From Pigoraptor chileana (taxonomy: Eukaryota; Opisthokonta; Filasterea): a stretch of DNA of 22,222 nt. The translations under genes and the position numbers were made by a program. Positions 1 to 9,651 of the stretch are shown here, in pieces; positions within the stretch are counted from its first letter, which is position 1; the number at the start of each line of letters is the position of its first letter. A model generated the notes under the pieces. The model ran no database searches. It worked only from the letters and a program-made list of their open reading frames with translations, and was not told where the DNA came from. Location: contig CALSCR010001696.1 of NCBI GenBank assembly GCA_943704495.1, positions 1 through 22,222 on the forward strand, read 5' to 3'.

Positions 1-3000
1 CCCCTCCCCTCCCATCCCCCCTGCACAGCCCAGAGACAGAGTGAAGCAGATAGTCACGCACTGCAAAGTGGAAACGACGCAAATCAAACGAATCAAACGA
101 CGCACCTGAGCAGAATGTCTGTCTCTCCGTGTGCATCGAGATAGGGCGCTCCAAAGAACGTGCCACGCTCGCCCTGTAGCACGACAATCACGCACCGCTT
201 CACCAGCAAGAACAGGCCGGTACCAGCACCGCAGCTGCAACGGGCGATCGACACACAACACCAACATCAGACGCCGCATTCAACAGGCAGCGAAACAAAT
301 TGCAGATGCACAATTTCAAAAGATCAAAGGAACAAAGGATCAGCTGATGTAACTCACCTAAGTGAGTGCACGCGACATTCCCCTCCAGCTTTTCCGTGGC
401 AGCATCCACTCTGCGCGCACAAATACCGGCCGCACGTCAGACACAGCGCCGGTAGCGCCGGTACCGTCTTGCACTGCAAACACCGCACCGATGTAGCCTC
501 GTGGAAGAGGTCGTTGAAGTCGTGGGCGAGCGGCACCAGAGCCATTGAACCAAACCCGCCAAACCCAGGCAGCAGGGAGCGAGCGCGCCCCGTGCGGTCT
601 TCGGGGTCCGCGGCGTCATTGGCGGCATACGACATCGTGCGCCGGAATGCAGCGCACCACTTCACTAGAAGGGACTCCCCGCCCATCAATGCCGCCATTG
701 CATCGTCGCGCGCATCCGACAGTGACGCAGGCAGACCAAGCATTTCGCAGAGGCTCTCGTGCTCCTGCTCATCGACACGGGGAATCGGGGTCTCCAGTGA
801 GGCGTGCATGAGCAGCGCCGCACGCCGCAGGAAGGGAAGCGCATAGTGACGCAGCCTCCGCACGCCAAGATGAGGGTCCTCGAGCGACGCAGAGCAGTCC
901 ACGCCGATGCAATCTGCTGCGCGGCGCACCAGGTCGCCGGCAGCATCGCACTCTGCAGGCGTGGGTGTGCCATACTCGTCGTCATAGATTGCATCGAGGT
1001 TTGCCAGTTCCGGGGATGATTCCGGCCCTAAAGCCACGCAGAGGGCGCCCTGGAGCATGTGCGCCAGATATGCGAGGCGGGTTGCGTGCTGGAAGTTGGC
1101 GAGACTCGCACGCATCGAGTGGGACGCCGGCAGGGAGAAGTAGAGCCAGACAAGCATGTTGAAAGCATCGGCAGAGAGCAGGGACAGCCGGCCGCCCACG
1201 TGCTCCTCTCCGTTCAGGAAGACTGACGAGGAAGTTGCAAGTGCGGCAGCAAATGTAAGGTGAGCATTTTGCTCATTTTTCATCACGAGAAACATACCAA
1301 CAAGCAGGGTACCTGATGAACAACAATATTTCATTGAGCACCACAAATTCGCTCTTTTCCGAGGCATAGACAAAAAAGAGACACAACACAGACAACCACA
1401 TCCATCAAGCAAGATAAGCACCGCACCTTCTAAGCAACGCGCAAGGAGGCGCGCGTGTGCCGGGACGAGGCCGATATCAACAGCCGACCCGACGGCCCGC
1501 ACAAGAGCGCGCAGACACGTCACTGCCCGCTCAGACACGTTGTCCGGGAGCGAAATGCCGTGCTCGCCACCCCTTGCAGAGACCTCCAGACTGGCAATTG
1601 TGTAGGCGCATGCATTCCACGTGGGCGGTGCGGCGCTTCCTTCCTCGTGCTCGACAACAAACCCCCCCACATCCGTTTGGTGGATGCGATTGAAAAAGCA
1701 CTCGATCATGTCCGCCACGCCATCGCCATCGCTAGCATCAGCATCGTCCCTCGTGCGCCGGTTACTGCGCCGCGCATCACTCGAGCCCAGTCGCGCAGCC
1801 GAGTACAGACCCCGCAGCCGCGAGAGGAGTGGCCACCTGTCACCCGTCGCCGGTCCCGCTGATGAGTTGTCCTCCGCAGACCTTGCTGCGTCAGGAACAA
1901 GCGTCGACTGTTGCTGTTCGGCGCGCTCTTTTGCCTGGCGCTGCGACTCGACGGCTCTCTCCCGGTCCGCCAAATCCTGCGACAGCCGCGCCATCGCAGG
2001 GATCCATGACGCGCGAAACTCGCCCTCAGAGTACTCGACGTGCATTGCTTGTTCGGTAGCAGAACTCTGCTCCCGCGGCGTGGGAACGGAGTTGCCCCGC
2101 GGCACAAGAGGGAGGACGGCATTTCCGAGAGCCTTGCACATGGGGCACAGAAACTCGTTCTTATCGACTCGCGCAACACGTACACGTGACGGGTTCACAA
2201 TGTGCTTCTCCAGTAGTGACCGGAAGTAACGATCAAAGCAGTCAAAGTGCATGGCATGACCGCAGCTGCTCACATGCACACCAACACACAGGTTGGCATG
2301 CCTAAACAGCGAGTCGCTCGGTGGTCCTCCTTCGGCAAGAGTCTGGCGCTTTCTAGTATCGTCATCGCGCGCATTATAGTCGTCAGCAGCGACCTCACGC
2401 AGACATGTGGCAAACACACCACCACCCACGGCGCCACTGCCGCCGGCAGCAGATGGCGGTCGCGCAGGAGTTGTCGGTGTGGCGGACCTGCTCGATCCGT
2501 GCATTGACGGCGGAATGCCAGACAGGTCCATCGGGAGGGGCACGCGCAGCGGTGATTCTGCGCGTGCAAGGGGAGAGCTTGCTGCAGACCCGACGCCAGG
2601 GGTCGCGAGATACCTGTCGTTCACTTGGCCTGAGAGGATGGCGGGGACGCGTGGTTTTAGAAAATGCGCATCAGATATGGCGAGGACGGGAAGCTCAGCC
2701 ACTATGCAAATGCACAACCAAAAAGAAAAAAGAAAAAACAAGTGCCGACGATAAGACACGATACATACCAGTGCGCGACGCATCTCCAGCAAGAGGGTCA
2801 GTCGCTTTGTTGAGGGAGCGGAGAACACCCGACGATTGTACGAGGGCGACGAGCCCAGCCGATCTCCGACCGCCGTCACCTACCGACGCCTCCTCCTGGC
2901 ACAGGATGCACGTGACAACCTCCCTTATCGGCGAAGCTGTGGTCTGTGAGCCCATGTCGAACGACGCAGAATAGGACGACGGTCCCCCAGCGCCGTCAAC

Positions 3001-6000
3001 ATTCTCCTCGCCAGAAGCCCTGCGCGCTGCCAGTGCCGCCGCAGTCTGCGTATCGTCCACCTCCGATGGTGGGGCAGTCTGGCTCGACGCATCCGGTCTG
3101 TCGGCGTCTGCAAGCAATTGCGAGTTCTTGGCCATGAAAGATTTTTGCATTGCCGCAAACTGCGCCAAAACTTTGTTTCGCCGATCAACGGCCTCCTGTG
3201 CCTTCTTTTGTCGGAGAGTCTCCGCACACTCTTCACGCTCGGCCACATTCCCGCCAAGCGCCGCGTGCACTTCCGCGAGACCCGACGCCTGCGCCTCGCG
3301 CACAAGCCAGCGGACCATTGGCCGCACATCCGATGCAGAAGGCATCTCAGCGAGCCTGGAGAGGAGAGCAAGGACGCTGTCGCTGCCGCCTTCCGCGCAC
3401 AGGAGAATAAAGCGCGTTCGGAGCTCTGCATTTCTGCCGGCCTCATCCGCTGCATCGACGGGCGCAGCCACAAGCGCAAGGGCGGCAATGTGAACGGCCG
3501 CATGGATGAGCGAATCCGAAGGCGGAACCTTTGTTGCGGGTGCGCTGTCCGCTCCTGATGATGCTGCAGCCACCGCCCGCCTCAGAACGCACCGCACAAT
3601 CCCAGCAACGGCGTGCGAGTGAAGTACGTGAGCGAGACCGGCAAAGGGAGTGGTGAGTGGCGGGGGAACGGACACGGGCTGATACATGTCGCTTTTCTTC
3701 CTCAGACGGTCCAGCCGAGCACTTTCCGCCTTTTCTCGCTCGCGCCGCGTGTAATGATAGAAGAAAGGGTCGTACTCCGACAGCATTTCCGGCCTCAGTT
3801 CGTACATGCCGCTGTCGAGGCCGAGCGGCTGCTTGAATATGGCAATGGCTCGCAGCGTTGGCTCGAATGAGGGGTCCTCCGCAATGGGTCTGCCCACGGC
3901 CTGGGCCAGCTCGCTGTACGCGACCGGCCCAAGGCACAGCCGGTGCACAATTTCCCTTCGCACAATATCCGCAAACGAAACGCGCCCCACTCCCGGCCGC
4001 ATGCGCTCACCGACAACAGTGATCAACAACTGCAAAAACTCCTCCGCAAGCACGAGGTCGCGGCGCAACAGCTCGGGATCAGACTCTTCCTCCGGAACAT
4101 CTGTGAAATAGCCATCAAGCGCGAACCGGTTGAGCACCGTGGCGATGAATGTGTCCGGTCCAAGAAGAGCGGCGGCTGATTGGAGGAGCGTCAGATCGCG
4201 ATCGAACATCTGGTCACGGAAAGTCACGCCGACATAGTTGTAAATCTGCGATTCAAAATAAATCAGGCAGGTCAGTTTCAAATGATCCTCCCCATTGATC
4301 GCGTGGGACCGGAGGGAGTAACAGAGAGAGGGAGTGCACTAAAGAGAGTACACTAAAGGGAATGCAGGCCCCATACACACCTGGTTTTGTATGGCATATC
4401 CGTTGCGCACCCACATCCCAGCCTTTGCCTGCGCCATGAAGGTGCATATGCGCAGTGGGTGCTCCACAAGCGTGATGAGTCGCTCCACAGGATCGGTCGT
4501 CTCGGCGAGATGCAGGACGTCCTCGAGAAGAAGGTTGAAGCGGTGTGCATCCTGCATCAAACCTGCGCGATAAATTACAAGCATGTAGAGACAGAAGGAG
4601 ATGAATCGGTCAGCACTAAACTGAGCCAGCGTGACATAGAATATTCCTGGCACAAGCAACAAGACAACTGACAAATAAACGATTGGTCCCAATAAGCACA
4701 AAGCACACCAACACAGCATGAACATGGACAGCGGAAAGAATAAAGTGCGCACCGGCAATGGTTCTGTGCAGTGGAATATGCAGCGAGACTGCCTCAGATG
4801 CCACATCGTATTTGATGCACCGCCCGTTTGGAGTCATTTCGAGGACGAAATTCCGCATGGATGGGTGACTGTACAATGCTTCCAGCGTTTTCGATGCCGC
4901 CGATCGCACGCCGTCGGCTGTTGGCGGGTACGCCTTGACAAGGAGTGGAAACAGCGGAATCACGTGCAGGCACAGCGTGAACGCGCCCATCCACGACTCG
5001 CTCTCAATTTCAACGTGTTCGTTGAGCTGGCGCACAACCTCGTCCATTTGCTGTGGTATGGCGAGTAACAAAATGCACACTCCGAATGAGACCCACACCG
5101 AAAATCACCCGCTGCAAGCATTCCATACAACGAGGCCAAATGGAATGAAAAAATGCATCAAGCATGAGTTTATCCCACACACCTGCATCATTTTCATCAG
5201 CCGGAGCATTCCGGCGAGAAAATTGCTGCCCTGCACATCGATATTATCGTGGCGAAGAATGTACCTGTGAAGTCATTGTAATGTAAGTGGAAGTAGCGCA
5301 GTTATCAGCAAAGTTTGATCATGGCTCAACTGAACCATATGCCCTCACGATGTGCAGGTAAAGATTGCTATCTACACAGATAATCCCCGCCAAGATTCAT
5401 CTTTAACGCACCTAAGATCCACCAGTATGTGAAAATAGCGATGGTTCTGCATGAGCGCGCTCTGGCAGTCAATGATGCCATCGCCCGTCAGGACGTCACT
5501 GAAGAATGTGAGAAGCGTGTCGACAATCGTCACAAGGAGCCCGTGTTCACTGACGAGCATGCGCACGAGGCTCGGCACCGTGAAGACCTGCACAGACATC
5601 TGGATCGCAGAGTCTGCTGATGAGTGCGAATCATCCATAAACTCTTCCTGCAGCTCCCGGTAGTTGCGGGAAAATGCGATGGAGAAGTCCTTCTTGAACG
5701 CAGCGTCGACAATGAGACATCCCATGTACATGCCGTGCATCCGGGCACGTGCCGTCTTCCACAGCGACGCATCGGCAAGCAGCGCCAGCTCAACAAGGGA
5801 GCGATCCTCAGCACGATTGGGCGCAAAACCGCTGCGGACAAATTCCCGCCCGATGATCGCCCTGAGTGCGTCTGATGCGCGCGACACGGAATGCAGCCAC
5901 GAAAGCAGGAGAAGGGCGCACGACTGGTGGGACACGATGCTGGCGTCTTTCACGTCGACGACAAGATTGATCTCCGCTGTAATGTCACGATGCATCCGCT

Positions 6001-7103
6001 CGCATCGTGCGAGTGAATCCAGGCAAACAATAGCTCTTCCCTGATTGACGAACGCGAACGACAAAAATGTGGAACGAAGCCATTGAGCAAAACATCTTAG
6101 TTGCAACGCAAGGGCCAGGACACAAACAAGTCAAGCGCGACTAACTGGTCAACAGGCGGGCCCTTTCTTCGGAACAGAAGAGCACGATCACGCAGACAAC
6201 TTACTTCCTTATCGATAAGTTCGGCGTATCGCTGTGCGTCCTTCCTCGTGCAGCCAACTGCGACCGCAAGCTTTCGAATGACATCGTCAAAAGTGTGAGT
6301 TTCATCATTGTACACGATCGTCACGAACATCCCCCCGCGAAGCAGATCGGCACCCCACATTTCTGGGGATGCTGTCGCCTTCTCCGGGAGGCTGAGTGCG
6401 TCCGACACGTATTCTAGTATCGTGCGAAAGACGCTCACGGCACGTTCCCGCAAGTCTACGCTAATGTCAGCAACGGGATCGTGGCTTTGGTCTGCCGCGT
6501 CAGAGGGCCTGTGGACGTCGCAGAAGGGATCTCCTGCCCACGCCTCCTTGTCACCACAGTCGCACATGCCACCGCCATTGGAGTTGTTCATCCTGTAGTT
6601 GTGTGTGCGGTGCGGCCCATTCTTGAAGCAGCGCACGCACAGCACGCACGTGGGGTCGTGCCCGCAATCCCTACCGCCAGACACGGACGAGGAATGAGAA
6701 AGTTCTTGAAATGAGCAAAACACAATTACAATTAAGGATGGAGAAACGTTGACGAACACACCACAAGCCACAGCCAGACACAACCGACTGCGAATGAGTG
6801 AACATGCCTGCACTGATATGTCGCCTCATTCTTTTCGAAGACGTGACCACATGTCGGCTGTGGACGGTTTAGCGCCTGTAGCCGCTCCCAAGTAAGGGAG
6901 AAGTCCATCCCGAATAAAGCCTGACTGAGCGACAGAAACAACCACGGCGCATCGGTCCGCTGTCGATTCAAGGCGAGGTCACCGTCAGTGAACAGAGTGC
7001 GAGAGCACTCGATAAGATACTGGCGAAGTGGAGGCCCAAGCTCTGCGGGCCGCAATTTAGTAACTGCAAGGGGCAGCTTAGGCCCCTGCTGGAGATCTGC
7101 CAT
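1..7103 (-). CDS. UBR1: UBR1/UBR2-type N-recognin E3 ubiquitin ligase (3' end beyond left edge)
   Basis: RING-type E3 that recognises destabilising N-terminal residues (N-degron pathway, cytosol and nucleus). Exons on the minus strand: 7103-6808, 6670-6205, 6040-5412, 5264-5183, 5050-4753, 4562-4381, 4245-2769, 2701-1427, 1222-358, 234-106 and probably 20 to below 1. Phase closes at every junction, giving about 1,900 aa (human UBR1/2 about 1,750). The UBR box spans aa 85-152 (CGHVFEKNEATYQCR, then CDCGD and FCDVH). A ClpS-like type-2 site follows at about aa 212-265 (VYNDETHTFDDVI). The helical body has LVEHPLR, GMW.RNG and FFYHYTRRE. The RING starts with CILCQEE at aa 1097 and resumes at SSCGH (about 1290) and CPMC (1329). 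The C-terminal cap has CLTCGRYLC, SCGAGTGLF and GAPYLDAHGETD. ATG 7103 is chosen because a possible acceptor lies just upstream at 7113; ATG 7130 is an alternative. UBR1 and UBR2 cannot be told apart here. Confidence 0.95.
6671..6807 (-). other. GC-AG intron in the UBR box
   Basis: The donor reads CAG|GCATGT and the acceptor GGCGGTAG|G on the minus strand, 137 nt. Splicing here joins TGC-AG to G-GAT-TGC and restores C-R-D-C of the UBR box exactly. The nearest GT, four bases further on, leaves the wrong frame. All but one of the other introns I placed begin GTG or GTA; the exception begins GTC. Confidence 0.8.
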
Positions 7104-7112
7104 CCTGGGATC

Positions 7113-7183
7113 CTGCAAGTGGATATGCATGTTGTTCAATGCAGATGGGCGAGAGATTAGAGTGCTGCGCACTGCGCACTCAC
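7113..7183 (-). other. possible 5'UTR intron of the UBR gene
   Basis: A donor CCCAT|GTGAGTGCG and an acceptor CACTTGCAG|GATCCC flank 71 nt just upstream of the chosen start codon at 7103. Splicing would put an upstream ATG (just 5' of 7190) out of frame with the UBR protein, so the upstream exon would be non-coding or hold a short upstream ORF. No transcript evidence is available. Confidence 0.35.
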
Positions 7184-7957
7184 ATGGGAAAACTACTTCC
7201 CATTGAAGTTTGGTAGATTAAACTTCCTCAACCGACAGAAAATGCAGAAGCTTGGAATGCAACAAAGAGCAGCCGGAGTCATGTTGACACGGACACATTA
7301 TTTGGCTCCATTGGGACACTTTGCCGACATTTTTTGGGAGAACCGGCATGACGACAACAGTTCAAAATTGGTGCAGTGAGAATACAAACCAGTTGTGATT
7401 GGAAGTCGAATACGGCTCGGTTGCTCTACCACGGCCGCTTAGGCGCTCGAAAGTGCATTCAAGGGCGCATCAAACAAACTGAAGTACAATCACGTACAAA
7501 GCGTATCGACTGCTATGAGAGGAACACTGCTCTCACAGTGTGCGTAATTGTAAAAAGTGGTCGTATGCGGTGACCACTGCGCACTGTGCGGGTAATAAGG
7601 GCTGTTTCTCCTATCTTTCAGTTTGATTTCGGAAGTTCGGTGGAGTGGATGTTGATGCGTTTTCTCTGCTATCCGGCCTCCCCATTTTGATGTGACGGCG
7701 TGCGTCAGTGAACTTTGGGTTGGGGGGGGGACCACAATTTGAAATCAGCGCTAAATTAAGCCAAAAATGCCGGCAATTCAAATCAATTTCTTCCGCAGCC
7801 AACAGAGGTTCGAATGAACGAAACCGGTTGTTTCCGCGAACAACTCAGGTGGTCAACATGAGTGGATCAGACAAGTACAGATCGGACGGACGGTCACCCT
7901 CCGCTTTAGGAGTTCGATCGAAGTCACACAGTTTTACAATAATAATTTAGAAGTATT
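7184..7957. other. intergenic region between the UBR start and the AP-4 sigma stop
   Basis: Both neighbours are on the minus strand, so this holds the UBR promoter and 5' leader and the AP-4 sigma 3' UTR. I see no credible ORF, tRNA or repeat. A run of nine G lies at about 7722-7730. No clear TATA box or AATAAA signal is visible on the coding strand. Confidence 0.6.
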
Positions 7958-8839
7958 TCATTTGCTCTCCATTAAGGCAAGCGCAGTTAAGATGTTCGTC
8001 TTGTTTGCTTCGACAATGTATCCGTTTGCTATCATCTCGTCGAGAATCATGTGCGCCTTGTCAATACCAAACATTATCTACACCCAATCAAGCATGCGGT
8101 AACAGGAGTCAAGGATGAATCGAAAGCAACGAGAAGCACATCTAGGTCACAGGATATGTACGGTTCATGGACAAAGAACGGTAATGGGTTGGATACATCC
8201 AGCTCGCACTGTAATGGGGTCGAGTCGGACGGGATCGTTTGGCAGATGAGAAATGAATGAAGAAATGAATTGGTTAGGATACATTTGCCTGCAGCACAAA
8301 TGCACATACATTGTTGAACAAACAACATATCTTGTACTCACGACAGTGTCAAAGTATCGATCGAAAGTTTCGACGAGAGTATGAATGAATTCGAGAATGC
8401 CCAGCTCGTTCTGCAATGTGTAAAACAAAAGCCACTCTTCAGTCTCCGGAAAATCTTGCAGGAAAAAAATGTAAGTTACGTCAGCGCAGACAATATTCTC
8501 ACCTCGCCATGATCGATCCCGATAATGAAGAATAACGACGCGTATCTTCGGTACACAACTTTCATGTTTTTGAATTCCATGAAGGAGCACTGTTTACGGG
8601 AGTTTTGCAAGTCGAATTATTTATCTGCCAGTCGCGAATCCAAACACAGAACATGTGTTTCATATGCAATTGTATCAGGCGCTCTCCATAATCATTCATA
8701 CCTGATTTTCGTTTCTCGCAAGGCACTTTCGTATAATTTCGGCCTCAGTGTTGACCCTCTCCTGCACTGGAATGTATTCATAATACTGAGCAAGGCGCGT
8801 CTGCCCCTGCTTATTCACAAGCAGCACAAACTTGATCAT
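7958..8839 (-). CDS. AP4S1: AP-4 complex sigma subunit (AP small chain)
   Basis: Small chain of the AP-4 adaptor, which sorts cargo at the trans-Golgi network without clathrin. Five exons on the minus strand: 8839-8702, 8589-8503, 8410-8342, 8208-8197 and 8077-7958. Lengths are 138, 87, 69, 12 and 120 nt, all phase 0, giving 141 aa, the usual size for AP sigma chains. The protein starts MIKFVLLVNKQGQTRLAQYY, which resembles AP-4 sigma (NKQGQTRL..YYE) more than AP-1, -2 or -3. It continues with CSFMEFKNMKVVYRRYASLF, NELGILEFIHTLVETFDRYF, CELD, then IMFGIDKAHMILDEMIANG and IVEANK, in family order. The introns hide it: no open frame covers more than one or two exons. Assignment to AP-4 rather than another AP sigma is by remembered similarity; membership of the sigma family is certain. 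Confidence 0.92.
8197..8208 (-). other. AP4S1: 12-nt microexon encoding CELD in AP-4 sigma
   Basis: The minus strand reads CCCATTACAG|TGCGAGCTGGAT|GTATCC. The 12 nt encode Cys-Glu-Leu-Asp, the motif expected between exon 3 (ending FDTV) and exon 5 (starting IMFGIDKAH). Both flanking introns are phase 0. Without it the protein would lack exactly four conserved residues. Confidence 0.88.
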
Positions 8840-9651
8840 TTTCTCAAACTATCGAACTACAGCAGACATCCAATCTACAAGCACTCTTTGTGTGCATTTA
8901 AAACTCAGTTTCATTTCGACCGTTTTTTCTGATAGGGGCCGATTCTGAAAACTTGTCCGCGCATACGGGGTAGGAAGTCCGGCACTCAAAACAAAAGAGC
9001 CGAAATAGAGCATTAAGTATATTCTAAGAGTCAATACCAAGAAGCTATGGTAATAAAAAAATGCGCTGCGCCAATCTACTTAATAGCCGATTTAACGGTG
9101 AGGCGCGCTCCTGGACGGATTTTTCAGTGACAGACTGAGTGCTGTCACAGCAAGGGATGGTCGTGGAGATGCAGCCGAACCATCTCCTCACTCCTCTGCT
9201 GTCACCATCGTACTTTGCGCGACTCAACCAACCACGCGTTTGAGAATTCGGCAAACGAGTCGATTGGGAATACGATCGCTTGTATTTTGTATAGTGGTGT
9301 GTTGTCAGTGGGGGAGTCGCTTGTTTCGGTGTTGCCTATTTGCTGTATTTTTTGCTGTGTTGCAAACGAACCCCTTATTCCTCCATAGTTTGGTTAGCAC
9401 CTGCTTGTGCCAAGTGGCTAGGTAAGCGAATATGTGAGAGTGGCCGTAACGCAATCGAATACGTTTCACTCTTTCATCCCCCGTTTGTTTTGGTTAGCCA
9501 TTTTTGTTGTTGAGGTTTTGCGTTTTCTGTGTGGACGCGACTGAAAATCGCACCGACAAAGAAGATTCAAATCTGATTCCAAGCTGAACAGGCTCCAATC
9601 ACCCACTTTACATACCTGCACAATTTCCTTTTCTGTGAGCAGAGGTGCTTG
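8840..9651. other. divergent intergenic region, AP-4 sigma and striatin
   Basis: AP-4 sigma starts at 8839 on the minus strand and striatin at 9652 on the plus strand, so both promoters and leaders lie in these 812 nt. The part nearest striatin (about 9420-9650) is rich in TTTG and GTTTT tracts and is probably its 5' leader. I found no coding potential resembling a known family, and no clear TATA box. Confidence 0.6.

Noticed and set aside
160-846. A 228-codon plus-strand frame
   Set aside because: Antisense to UBR coding sequence, with no domain-like content; a product of GC-rich codon use.
354-2879. A single 841-codon open frame on the minus strand
   Set aside because: It reads through two introns (1223-1426 and 2702-2768). 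The conserved UBR sequence requires both to be removed.
7370-7455. tRNA-like sequence on the minus strand (GGTAGAGC and a GGTTTGTATTC box)
   Set aside because: No acceptor or T stem can be paired around these boxes, so it is probably chance.
8411-8502. In-frame extension DFPETEEWLLFYTLQ before AP-4 sigma exon 3
   Set aside because: It is intron sequence: splicing at 8503/8410 joins GE to NELGILEFIH exactly as in the family, and the intron is not a multiple of three.
8525-8932. A 135-codon plus-strand frame
   Set aside because: It lies opposite AP-4 sigma exons 1 and 2, which are strongly supported; no family resemblance of its own.
9240-9425. A 61-codon hydrophobic plus-strand frame
   Set aside because: T-rich intergenic or leader sequence; no matching downstream exon.
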